Source: Proteus columbae
GTDB lineage: Bacteria > Pseudomonadota > Gammaproteobacteria > Enterobacterales > Enterobacteriaceae
Direction: 5' to 3'
DNA length: 64,000 nucleotides
Assembly (NCBI RefSeq): GCF_009914335.1
Contig: NZ_CP043925.1
Span: forward strand, 310,001 to 374,000
Shown here: piece after piece, positions 8,574 to 16,247 of the stretch
How positions within the stretch are numbered: the stretch's first letter is position 1
Layout of the letters: each line of letters opens with the position of its first letter
Position numbers and translations under genes: made by a program
The notes under the pieces: generated by a model
The model's input: the letters and a program-made list of their open reading frames with translations, nothing else
Databases searched by the model: none
What the model was told of the DNA's origin: nothing

Positions 8574-8743
8574 TTGAGTTCTCCTTTAGCGATGAATTGT
8601 GCGATAAGTGGTTTTTTACAGGCCAAAAAAAACCCCTCAATAAGAGGGGTTTTAAAAAATTGGGCTATTGGAAAAAAGAGAATGCGCTTGCGACCAGTTA
8701 AGGTGCTTGTTTTAGTAACAAATTGGAATAGGCGCTGTTTCAT
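8570..8743 (-). CDS. pyrL: PyrL-type pyrBI leader peptide
   Basis: A 57-codon ORF starts [20 protein letters not shown] with GGAGGAAAG before its ATG. It passes through T-rich codons ([10 protein letters not shown]) and then directly through the attenuator hairpin, which encodes PLIEGFF. The same peptide feature (NRGFFCP) is found in E. coli PyrL. Its role is mechanical: a ribosome close behind RNA polymerase prevents the terminator forming when UTP is low and polymerase pauses in the U-rich tracts. Unlike the 44-residue E. coli leader, this one runs on to overlap the pyrB start by four bases. Confidence 0.85.
   Translation of the reverse strand: MKQRLFQFVTKTSTLTGRKRILFFPIAQFFKTPLIEGFFLACKKPLIAQFIAKGELK
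8622..8653 (-). terminator. pyrBI attenuator
   Basis: CCCCTC (8633-8638) pairs with GAGGGG (8644-8649), extended by A/T pairs and followed on the minus strand by an eight-T run. It lies inside pyrL, 50-80 bases before pyrB. Confidence 0.92.
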
Positions 8744-8755
8744 CTTTCCTCCTGA

Positions 8756-8796
8756 CAAATTGTGGCGCATTATACGCATCTTAGATTTGCACGCAA
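8756..8796 (-). promoter_or_regulatory. pyrBI promoter with AATTTG start region
   Basis: On the minus strand, -35 TTGCGT (8791-8796) and -10 TATAAT (8769-8774) are 16 bases apart. Seven bases on, ACAATTTG places the start at the AATTTG tract (8756-8761). In E. coli pyrBI the same AATTTG start causes UTP-dependent reiterative transcription; conservation here suggests the same second control layer. Confidence 0.8.
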
Positions 8797-8867
8797 GCGT
8801 TTGCTTTTGTTTTTTTCTAAAAATTTTTTTTTGATTTAAAAATCAATAAGCTTGGGATAAAACAAAG

Positions 8868-8906
8868 AAAACACCTATTTTTTGATAAATAAAAAATAGG
8901 TGTTTT
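8868..8906 (-). terminator. Terminator after argF
   Basis: Long stem AAAACACCTATTTTTT/AAAAAATAGGTGTTTT with a short loop, located between argF and the pyrBI promoter. Confidence 0.85.
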
Positions 8907-8921
8907 GCATGATTATGTATT

Positions 8922-9926
8922 TTAGAAAGGATTTGCAAGGGTAGCGACCATCACTGCTTTTATTGTGTGAAGACGATTTTCTGCTTCATCAAACACAATG
9001 CTGTGTTTTGATTCAAAAACCTCATCAGTGACTTCAAAACCACCATATAGGTTAAATTCTTCAGCTAATGCTTTACCCATCGTTGTTTCTTCATCATGAA
9101 AAGCGGGTAAACAGTGAAGGAATTTAACATCTGTATTTCCAGTTAATTTTATAACATCCATATTGACCTGATAAGGCTTGAGTAAAGCAATACGCTCTTT
9201 CCAAACCTCTTTCGGTTCACCCATAGAAACCCACACGTCAGTGTAAAGAAAATCTGCGTTTTTAACGCCTTCAGCGACATTTTCAGTGAGTGTGATTTTT
9301 CCACCATTTTTCGTTGCAATTTCTTGGCATTGAGCAACTAAACCTGCTTCAGGCCAACATGCTTTAGGTGCAACTAAACGTAAATCCATACCTGTTAATG
9401 CTGCCGCTTCCAGCATGGTATTTCCCATGTTATTACGAGCGTCACCAAGGTAAGCAAACACAGTTTCTGATAACGGTTTAGTTTGATGTTCAGTGATAGT
9501 GAGTAAATCTGCTAGTAGCTGTGTTGGGTGAAATTCATTGGTTAAACCATTCCAAACAGGTACACCTGAATATTGTGCAAGTGCATCTACCGTTTTTTGT
9601 CCGTAACCCCGATACTGAATACCATCATACATACGACCTAATACTCGAGCGGTATCTTTTATCGATTCTTTATGCCCAATTTGGCTTCCTCCTCCTAAAT
9701 AAGTCACTCTTGCGCCTTGATCAAATGCAGCAACTTCAAACGCACAACGGGTACGTGTTGAGTCTTTTTCAAAAATCAGTGCGATATTTTTTCCAGTAAG
9801 ATATTGAGTTTCTTGACCTGATTTTTTGGCTTTTTTCAATTGCGTTGACAGTGTAAGCAGTTGCTGAATTTCCGCAGGTGAAAAATCAAGCAAACGTAAG
9901 AATGATTTTTGATAAAAAGGGTTCAT
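8922..9926 (-). CDS. argF: Ornithine carbamoyltransferase (ArgF/ArgI)
   Basis: This 334-residue enzyme, the same length as E. coli ArgI, makes citrulline from ornithine and carbamoyl phosphate. The carbamoyl-phosphate loop [12 protein letters not shown] is at about residues 51-62. [10 protein letters not shown], the ornithine segment DVWVSMGEP and the HCLPAFHD loop are all present. I use the ATG at 9926; an in-frame upstream ATG would add eleven residues and would place the start within the operator. It is transcribed alone, with two ARG boxes beginning 17 bases before the start. Confidence 0.97.
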   Translation of the reverse strand: MNPFYQKSFLRLLDFSPAEIQQLLTLSTQLKKAKKSGQETQYLTGKNIALIFEKDSTRTRCAFEVAAFDQGARVTYLGGGSQIGHKESIKDTARVLGRMYDGIQYRGYGQKTVDALAQYSGVPVWNGLTNEFHPTQLLADLLTITEHQTKPLSETVFAYLGDARNNMGNTMLEAAALTGMDLRLVAPKACWPEAGLVAQCQEIATKNGGKITLTENVAEGVKNADFLYTDVWVSMGEPKEVWKERIALLKPYQVNMDVIKLTGNTDVKFLHCLPAFHDEETTMGKALAEEFNLYGGFEVTDEVFESKHSIVFDEAENRLHTIKAVMVATLANPF

Positions 9927-9942
9927 AGAGTGATATCCTGTT

Positions 9943-9981
9943 ATTGAATTTATATTCAATCTATATCAATAAATATTCATC
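9943..9981. promoter_or_regulatory. ArgR operator (two ARG boxes)
   Basis: ATTGAATTTATATTCAAT (9943-9960) is a perfect palindrome matching the ARG box. A second box, TATCAATAAATATTCATC (9964-9981), follows after exactly three bases, the usual arrangement for an ArgR hexamer. Confidence 0.95.
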
Positions 9982-10110
9982 ATCAACCCCTAAGGTAAAA
10001 CTTTTAATTTAAACAGTCTGCGATAAGGGCATCATATTAAGTATGGAGTGTTGATCCTGCCTGTGGGAGAATGAACGAGATACCTTTTCAGACTATTGCG
10101 GAGCATGATT

Positions 10111-10539
10111 ATGGCGGACAGCAAAGAGTTAGCAGAACAACGTGAAGAAACACGTCTTATTATTGAAGAGTTACTGGAAGATGGCAGCGATCCTGATGCA
10201 CTGTATGCCATTGAGCACCATATTTCTTGTGAAAACTTTGAAACACTAGAAAAAGCAGCAGTTGAAGTCTTTAAGTTAGGTTATGAAGTGACTGAGCCTG
10301 AGGAAATTGAAGTCGAATCAGGTGAGATCCTAGTTTGTTTTGATGCTGTGAGTGAAAGTGGTTTAAATGCTGAACTTATTGATGCCCAAGTTGAGCAATT
10401 AATGAATTTAGCTGAAAAAATGGGTGTCTATTACGATGGTTGGGGGACTTATTTTGAAGATCCTGACGCAGAGTATGATGATGAAGAAGGTGAAGACGAA
10501 GACGACGAAGAGTCTGATAAGTCATCTCGCTTACATTAA
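10111..10539 (+). CDS. rraB: Regulator of ribonuclease E activity B (RraB)
   Basis: A 142-residue acidic protein. The N-terminal two thirds is the RraB fold ([20 protein letters not shown], then [11 protein letters not shown]), and the tail is a low-complexity acidic stretch ([15 protein letters not shown]). RraB binds RNase E and modulates degradosome composition. The ATG at 10111 matches the E. coli start and has GGAG 8 bases before it; two upstream in-frame ATGs are less likely. Divergent from argF, as in E. coli. Confidence 0.93.
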   Translation: MADSKELAEQREETRLIIEELLEDGSDPDALYAIEHHISCENFETLEKAAVEVFKLGYEVTEPEEIEVESGEILVCFDAVSESGLNAELIDAQVEQLMNLAEKMGVYYDGWGTYFEDPDAEYDDEEGEDEDDEESDKSSRLH

Positions 10540-10583
10540 TTTTTGCTAAATGTTGTCCTTTTATACCTGATTTATCAGTGCAA

Positions 10584-10635
10584 AATAATAGCACCAGCCA
10601 CAAAATAATTACTTTGTGACTGGTGTTATTGGTTT
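10584..10635. terminator. Bidirectional terminator between rraB and the pirin gene
   Basis: Long arms around AATAGCACCAGCCACAAA and CTTTGTGACTGGTGTTATT with a 7-base loop and one mismatch, ending in a T-rich run. Confidence 0.75.
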
Positions 10636-10648
10636 TAAGATCGAGCGA

Positions 10649-11518
10649 TTAGTTCATCACCCCAAATCTACCATTGTCATAATCATCAAAAGCTTGTTGT
10701 AACTCTTCTTGCGTATTCATCACAAAAGGTCCTTGTCCAGCAATCGGCTCATTAATCGGCTCACCTGTTAGAATTAAAACAAGGGTGTCACCCATTGATT
10801 CTAATGTCAGCGTATCGCCATGATTATCTAACACGACCATGTCGTGTTGGCGTGCAATTTCACTGTCATTGATATGTACCGCACCTTTTACTACAAACAG
10901 CATTGCATTATGGCCTTCGGGAATATTGTAATGTGAAACACCTGCACGATTTAAATGCAGATCCCACACATTCAGTGGTGAATAGGTCATCGCGGCACCT
11001 TGGGTATTGGCATAATCACCCGCAATGACTCTGACATAACCCTGGCCATCAGGTAATTCAACATGAGGGATATCCTCTGCTTTTAGCGCCTGATAACGAG
11101 GCTGTGTCATTTTGTACGCTGTCGGCAGATTCACCCAAAGTTGCACCATTTCTAATACACCGCCTTCTTTGGTCATTTTTTCAGAGTGATACTCTTTATG
11201 CAAAATGCCAGAGGCAGCGGTCATCCATTGCACGTCACCTGCGACGATAGTTCCAGCATGGCCTTTAGAGTCATGATGAGAAACTTCGCCTTGATAAGCG
11301 ATTGTCACGGTTTCAAATCCACGATGAGGATGCGCTCCTACACCACGGGCATTAGTAACAGGCTTAAATAGTGTTGGCTCGGCATAATCCATCAGCAGAA
11401 ACGGGCTATGTTTTTCACCATTTTCCTGATAGGAAAATAAGGTGCTGACTGGAAAGCCATTACCTACCCAGTGTGAATTTGGCGCCGAATAAATATGATT
11501 AATCTGTCTGATAGTCAT
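10649..11518 (-). CDS. Pirin family protein (cupin)
   Basis: This 289-residue protein is a two-domain bicupin. The pirin metal-binding signature is present at about residues 58-64 (HPHRGFETVT), with the later HHDSKGH and LHKEYHS histidines and glutamate of the first cupin (QWMTAASGILHKE). Pirins of this group bind iron, and some (YhhW) have quercetin 2,3-dioxygenase activity. The start is the ATG at 11518 with GGAGAAC upstream; an upstream GTG would add a hydrophobic stub. It is a single gene convergent with rraB. The physiological substrate cannot be told. Confidence 0.85.
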   Translation of the reverse strand: MTIRQINHIYSAPNSHWVGNGFPVSTLFSYQENGEKHSPFLLMDYAEPTLFKPVTNARGVGAHPHRGFETVTIAYQGEVSHHDSKGHAGTIVAGDVQWMTAASGILHKEYHSEKMTKEGGVLEMVQLWVNLPTAYKMTQPRYQALKAEDIPHVELPDGQGYVRVIAGDYANTQGAAMTYSPLNVWDLHLNRAGVSHYNIPEGHNAMLFVVKGAVHINDSEIARQHDMVVLDNHGDTLTLESMGDTLVLILTGEPINEPIAGQGPFVMNTQEELQQAFDDYDNGRFGVMN

Positions 11519-11829
11519 GATTGTTCTCCGAGTTAAGGAAAGAAACCGCAATAACCAAGACACAGAAGGAGGTAATACAGATTATCGCGATTTCTTAATG
11601 ACGATGATCATAAAGTGTTCGCACGATGAACAAAATAGGGGGAATTTGTTGATGGTGTTCAAAAAAAATGAATGATTTTATGACAGAAAAATACACTGAA
11701 TTATTTACAGGACTTCACAATATCATGAGTTCGGTTGCAAACACTTTAAGTTTTCTCTTGTTCATAATCTGCCTATATTTTGATTGTTATTAAACACGCA
11801 AATATATAATTTATAGTACCACCTTAATT
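11519..11829. other. Spacer between the pirin gene and the Sel1-repeat gene
   Basis: AT-rich sequence with the ribosome site of the pirin gene at its left end. I see no ORF with a ribosome site and no clear terminator or operator. Confidence 0.5.
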
Positions 11830-12753
11830 TTAATTATTTTTTATAAAATTTTTTTTTAAAAAATCGATTCGTAATTGAATGTCGGTGTAACCTAATTGAT
11901 ATGCTCTTGTATATAATTCTATCGCTTTCTTATAATTTTTAGGTACACCAAGCCCTTCTTCATACATCAGCCCAAGATTAACAAGCCCACCAATTCCATC
12001 TTTATTTGCCGCGTCTTGATAGAGTTTAACCGCTTTATTGATATCGCGTTTAAATCCAAAACCATGTTGATACAATAAACCTAGTGAATTCATTGCACTA
12101 GGATCACCTTTTTTGATTGCTTCCTGATAACATTTTATCGCTTCATCATATTTTTCTAATTCACCATACAGCATTCCTAATCGGGTAATGGCGAAATGGT
12201 TACCTGATTGTATTGATGCTTTATACCATTTTTCAGCTAATTCCATATTTTTTTCAACATCGTTACCATGACGATATAGATCTCCTAAACTCATCATGGC
12301 ATTACTAGAATTATCATTTTTAATTGCTATTTCAAACATCTCTTTCGCTTTCGAATAGTTCTTATTATGTTTGTACAATAGACCTAAATTATAATTAGCG
12401 GAAGATGAACCTAATTCTATTGCTCTTTGGTAAAGTAAGATGGCTTCTTCTTGTTTTCCTTGTTCTTCTTTTAGTATTGCTAACTGATTAATCCCATCTG
12501 CATCATTTTTATCTGCTAAATGTTGATATATTTCCTCTGCTTTCTCTGTGTTTTTTTCAATTCCAGCACCTATTTCATAGAAATGCCCGAGGATTAATAA
12601 TGCTTCATTATCTCCATGTTTTGCTAATATTTCACATGCAACAAAGTTCTTTTCTGCTGGAATACATTTAGCTTGAGATTTTGAATAAGCCAATATGGGG
12701 TTAGATAAACATAGAAATAACGTGACGATAAGAATCTTATTGTTTAACATCAT
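11830..12753 (-). CDS. Secreted Sel1-repeat protein
   Basis: A 307-residue protein with a signal peptide (about residues 1-24) and then six or seven Sel1-like/TPR helical repeats of about 36 residues, each with the pattern A-x-x-x-L-G-x-L-Y-x-x-G (MMSLGDLYRHGNDVEKNMEL, MNSLGLLYQHGFGFKRDINK, LVNLGLMYEEGLGVPKNYKK). Sel1 proteins are protein-protein adaptors in the periplasm or cytosol. Its start is only 29 bases from the divergent hcp start, so the promoter of each gene must reach into the other. Several T6SS immunity proteins are exported Sel1-repeat proteins, so an immunity role is possible but not shown. Confidence 0.8.
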   Translation of the reverse strand: MMLNNKILIVTLFLCLSNPILAYSKSQAKCIPAEKNFVACEILAKHGDNEALLILGHFYEIGAGIEKNTEKAEEIYQHLADKNDADGINQLAILKEEQGKQEEAILLYQRAIELGSSSANYNLGLLYKHNKNYSKAKEMFEIAIKNDNSSNAMMSLGDLYRHGNDVEKNMELAEKWYKASIQSGNHFAITRLGMLYGELEKYDEAIKCYQEAIKKGDPSAMNSLGLLYQHGFGFKRDINKAVKLYQDAANKDGIGGLVNLGLMYEEGLGVPKNYKKAIELYTRAYQLGYTDIQLRIDFLKKNFIKNN

Positions 12754-12782
12754 GTAAAATCACCTATAAATGGACTTTATTA

Positions 12783-13262
12783 ATGGCTAATTTAATCTAT
12801 CTTACGTTAGAAGGGAAACAACAAGGCTTGATTTCTCGTGGCTGTGGAACATTGGATTCAATAGGAAATCGTTATCAAACAGGAAAAGAAGATGCAATAT
12901 TTGTTACAGAACTGAATTTCTCAGTATCTAGATCCCAAAATTTAGCTCATCAGCCTATAGAGTTTACCAAGCTAATCGATAAATCTTCTCCTTTATTACT
13001 TATTGCAGTTTCAAATAATGAAATTCTTAGTTTAAATTTTGATTATTATCGTACTGCACAAAATGGTGGAATTGAGAAATATTTCACAGTGAAATTAAAT
13101 GAGGCATCTATTATTGATTATTCACATCAATGCCCAAATAATATTTTACGCAATGATATAGATCCTGAAGAGCAATTAACTGTTAGATATCGTGATATTA
13201 CCACCTCACAAATTATGGCTGGTACTTCTGGATATAGTATATCGGATGAGAGTGTATTCTAA
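12783..13262 (+). CDS. hcp: Orphan Hcp-family type VI secretion tube protein
   Basis: This 159-residue Hcp homologue starts MANLIYLTLEGKQQGLISRG and keeps the usual blocks: GNRYQTGKEDAIFV, HQPIEFTKLIDKSSPLL, NFDYYRTAQNGGIEKYF. Hcp forms hexameric rings that build the T6SS inner tube and carry small effectors in their lumen. No VgrG, sheath or membrane-complex gene is near, so it depends on a T6SS elsewhere. Its stop overlaps by four bases the stop of the convergent unknown gene. Family certain; partner and cargo unknown. Confidence 0.9.
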   Translation: MANLIYLTLEGKQQGLISRGCGTLDSIGNRYQTGKEDAIFVTELNFSVSRSQNLAHQPIEFTKLIDKSSPLLLIAVSNNEILSLNFDYYRTAQNGGIEKYFTVKLNEASIIDYSHQCPNNILRNDIDPEEQLTVRYRDITTSQIMAGTSGYSISDESVF

Positions 13263-14272
13263 TTTTTATATTTATTAATTAAATGACGCACTTCAGAGAT
13301 AAAAGCATCATCACTAGCTACGCTACTTGGGCTTGCTGCTAAAGTAATTAATGGTCCTATTTCTTCTTCAACAAAATAATAGGCCATAGTGATCTTGCTT
13401 TTATCCAACGCCTCAAAGACTGTTTTATTTTTGTTTTTTAATCTTTTTGCTGCTTCTGACATTTTTTCAATGGTTCCATAGCTGTATATCACAGTAGCTA
13501 CGATAACTGCTCGATTAATCACTGTTTGTGTACTGACTGGTTTAAAGAAAGTTGGATATTTTAAAACAACAGAGGAAACAATTTGAGTAGTTATCGCAGT
13601 CACAATAAATTTTCGGATATTAGATTCAGTCATGACATCAACTCCAACACCGATTGCAAAATTTTTAACAGATACATTTACTTGATCGTCAATATCAAGC
13701 TTATTTTTAAAATTGATAGCATTATTTGAGCTAGAAATATTAGTTATTACTTGAATATGATCAGATAACTTCTGTTTTCTAGTTGGTGAAATTTGACTGA
13801 TTATTGAACCAATAATAATATTGAGGGTTTCAGCAATATTTTCGTAAGGATCTATAATAAATCGTAATAAATAAACTGCCTCAATATTTTCTTGTATGAT
13901 ACGAGGATTTCTGGAGAGTCGAGATTTAAGAATAAAGTTCATGCCCATCATTTGGGGAGGAAAAACGCCCAAGTATACAGCGGTATCTTCTATTCTTTTA
14001 ATACCTTTAGTTGATGTTATTCCAAAATCTTCAACTCTTTTTACCCAAGGATTATTTAGCGCGGTTTCAACTGAGGGGGTATCTCCTTCGCATCGATAAT
14101 AAATCGACTCGTCTAATCCTGTAGGTGGTAAACATTCTTTTGAGCGATTATGTGCGTTTTTAAGCTCTCGACCTATTTTTCGATAAAGAGCTAATCGCTT
14201 TTCCATGGCTTCATTAGCATCCATGATTTCACCATCTTTGCAGTAAAACCATTGTAAATCACTACATTGCAT
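13259..14272 (-). CDS. Unknown 337-residue protein convergent with hcp
   Basis: I do not recognise this protein. It begins MQCSDLQWFYCKDGEIMDAN and has a basic, helical N-terminal third (LYRKIGRELKNAHNRSKECL). The C-terminal half has two hydrophobic stretches (FIVTAITTQIVSSVVLKY and VINRAVIVATVIYSYGTIEK), enough for a membrane-inserting hairpin. There is no signal peptide. Position beside an orphan hcp makes a T6SS-delivered, possibly membrane-active, effector or an associated factor plausible, but it is on the opposite strand and ends where hcp ends. The coding density and clean start after an AT-rich spacer support a real gene. Confidence 0.6.
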   Translation of the reverse strand: MQCSDLQWFYCKDGEIMDANEAMEKRLALYRKIGRELKNAHNRSKECLPPTGLDESIYYRCEGDTPSVETALNNPWVKRVEDFGITSTKGIKRIEDTAVYLGVFPPQMMGMNFILKSRLSRNPRIIQENIEAVYLLRFIIDPYENIAETLNIIIGSIISQISPTRKQKLSDHIQVITNISSSNNAINFKNKLDIDDQVNVSVKNFAIGVGVDVMTESNIRKFIVTAITTQIVSSVVLKYPTFFKPVSTQTVINRAVIVATVIYSYGTIEKMSEAAKRLKNKNKTVFEALDKSKITMAYYFVEEEIGPLITLAASPSSVASDDAFISEVRHLINKYKN

Positions 14273-14773
14273 ATAACTTTCCTTTATATTTTAGTTAAAT
14301 ATAAATTATTCATAGAATAATAAATTTAATCAAATAGTTATCGATAACTTCTCATTAGTTTAAATAATAAGTTGATAGCTAAAGATCCCTATTAGATTCT
14401 GCTAAAAAGCCTTGAAATATATATAACCTGCTTTGAAATCTTATAATATTTTTGTGGTATATAAGTATATTTTCATCTGCTTTTTTCAATTTAAAAATAT
14501 AATTAAAATTGAGAAATACTAAAATTTTACAAGATAATAGAGTGCAAAAAAGAAATAAAAATACAAAAACAAGACGTATAATAAGGAAATAGCTTAACCA
14601 TACTATAAATAAGGCTATTTCTAGTTAGAATATTGATAAAGTCTATACTGAAAAAATTGATGCTACTTATACAAGGTTATAGAGAAAAGTGGTGAAAAAA
14701 ATAAAAAAACTACATTCTTTCTTAGCAACAATAAGTCAGAATGCAGTTTATTAATACATTTATTTCTTAAATC
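14273..14773. other. AT-rich spacer, no gene seen
   Basis: Five hundred bases, very AT-rich. One imperfect hairpin, GAAATAGC/GCTATTTC, spans about 14586-14621. The promoter of the 13259-14272 gene should lie near 14280-14350. No ORF or known RNA recognised. Confidence 0.5.
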
Positions 14774-14941
14774 TTATTTGTTTGTGTCGCCACAACCGCC
14801 AATGATTTTAGAAATAGAAACAGCTGGGTGCAGTAAGTAGTCGTAGTTACAGTCTTTTTCTTTATTGTATACGCTACCAGTACAACCAGTCATAACGGTA
14901 ATTACAGAAGCAATAAGTGCAATTTTAACAAAGCTTTTCAT
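14774..14941 (-). CDS. yhfL: YhfL-like small lipoprotein
   Basis: A 55-residue lipoprotein read on the minus strand. The signal peptide ends in the lipobox MTGC (Cys20). The mature peptide contains DCNYDYLLHPAVSISKIIGG with Cys31 and a C-terminal Cys50, closely resembling E. coli YhfL (small outer-membrane-type lipoprotein of unknown role). A GGAA ribosome site precedes the ATG. It is isolated between two long spacers. Confidence 0.85.
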   Translation of the reverse strand: MKSFVKIALIASVITVMTGCTGSVYNKEKDCNYDYLLHPAVSISKIIGGCGDTNK

Positions 14942-15285
14942 AAAAAATTCCTTTTAAATTTTAGAGTTATAAAAGCCATCACATGACTTTATCTGCATAA
15001 AGATATTAAATTAGCGATAAATAGCAATATAAAAAAGAAGGAGAATTAAAATAAAATAGAAGCTAAGAGATATTTAATTTAAGAAGTTAAATAGAGTTAT
15101 CTAGAGTGAAATGAATAATAAATTAAACTTGTGTATTTTAATAAAATTTAAGATAAGAATTTCATTAATAATACTTTGATAATAATTATTTAAGAAATTA
15201 ATTGTGAGAATAAGTATAAAATATACTGTATTTATATCATTTTGATAAACAGAATTTGTGTTAATGGGTGCTATTATTTGACAAT
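14942..15285. other. AT-rich spacer upstream of yhfL, no gene seen
   Basis: About 340 bases that should contain the yhfL promoter on the minus strand. I see no ORF, hairpin or repeat that stands out. Confidence 0.5.
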
Positions 15286-15312
15286 AAAAACCCGTATCAG
15301 AAATACGGGTAA
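15286..15312 (-). terminator. Terminator after yjgM
   Basis: Arms CCCGTAT (15291-15297) and ATACGGG (15303-15309) with a 5-base loop are followed on the minus strand by a T run. Confidence 0.8.
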
Positions 15313-15361
15313 AGTAAAACTTATTTTATTTATTGTATTACGTAGGGAACAGCAAGAACGC

Positions 15362-15883
15362 TTAAAGTGGCTTCACCATGCGGATCTCACAATCACTATG
15401 TCCAGTGTTGCCTAATGCTTCATCAATAAATTCGAATCCTAGTTTTTCGTATAAACCGACAGCCGCTTTTAAGATATCTGTGGTTTCTAAATAGCAACGG
15501 CTAAAGCCTTGCTCTTTACCAAATTCAAGAGATTGTAGAACGATTTTTTTCGCAATACCTTTGCCTCGTAGTTTGGATGAAAGGTACATTTTTTGTAATT
15601 CACAAGTATTGCCATCGCCTCCCGCAAGTGGCGCGACACCGCCGCCGCCAACAACTTCTCCATCCATCTCAACAATCCAGTAAGCACTGCGTGGCTGATG
15701 ATAAACTTCATAAAGGGTATCTAAAATTGGATCGGCAACCGCAAAGCCTTTATCGGCAGTTAAACCGTGCTCTGCTGAGACTTCACGGATAACGCGTGCA
15801 ATACCTGCGTTGTCTTTTTCTTCAATTGCTCGGATAACAATATTTGAGGTTATAGCTTGGGTTGCAGTCATAGTTGCACTCAT
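15362..15883 (-). CDS. yjgM: YjgM-like GNAT N-acetyltransferase
   Basis: A 173-residue GNAT protein. Motif A is [20 protein letters not shown] (R-G-K-G-I-A, about residues 107-126) and motif B ends [15 protein letters not shown]. Position between rraB and valS is the yjgM position of E. coli (yjgN is absent here). I use the ATG at 15883; a GTG three codons upstream is also possible. Substrate unknown. Confidence 0.82.
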   Translation of the reverse strand: MSATMTATQAITSNIVIRAIEEKDNAGIARVIREVSAEHGLTADKGFAVADPILDTLYEVYHQPRSAYWIVEMDGEVVGGGGVAPLAGGDGNTCELQKMYLSSKLRGKGIAKKIVLQSLEFGKEQGFSRCYLETTDILKAAVGLYEKLGFEFIDEALGNTGHSDCEIRMVKPL

Positions 15884-16186
15884 CGTTTTCACTTATTAGT
15901 AGAATACTTTTTGATTATTTATTGAGAGAGCACCGGAAAGGGACTTCTTCATTGAAAGTAGCGCGGATGGCTACAAAAACTATCTTAATTGATTAAGCGT
16001 GTTTGTAAACCGTTAACCCTTTTTCTTTGCTTACTTATCCCATTTATTTCTAGCGTTATATTTTAGTGAGTGATTAAATTTAAGCAAAAATAAGGGGGGA
16101 GAAAGGCGGATTGACGAGAATAGAACCGAGAATAACAAGAAATGAAGTGAAAAATGGTTTTATTTTTTGAATGAAAGAAGCTAAGT
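15884..16186. other. Spacer between yjgM and valS
   Basis: AT-rich sequence that includes the yjgM promoter region. No ORF with a ribosome site is visible. Confidence 0.5.
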
Positions 16187-16213
16187 AAAAACCCGCGATA
16201 AACGCGGGTTTTT
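16187..16213 (-). terminator. Terminator after valS
   Basis: Stem AAAACCCGCG/CGCGGGTTTT around a short ATAAA loop with a T run on the minus strand. Confidence 0.9.
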
Positions 16214-16247
16214 ACTATTAATCTCAGTGTCTTTAAAGCGACTGTGC

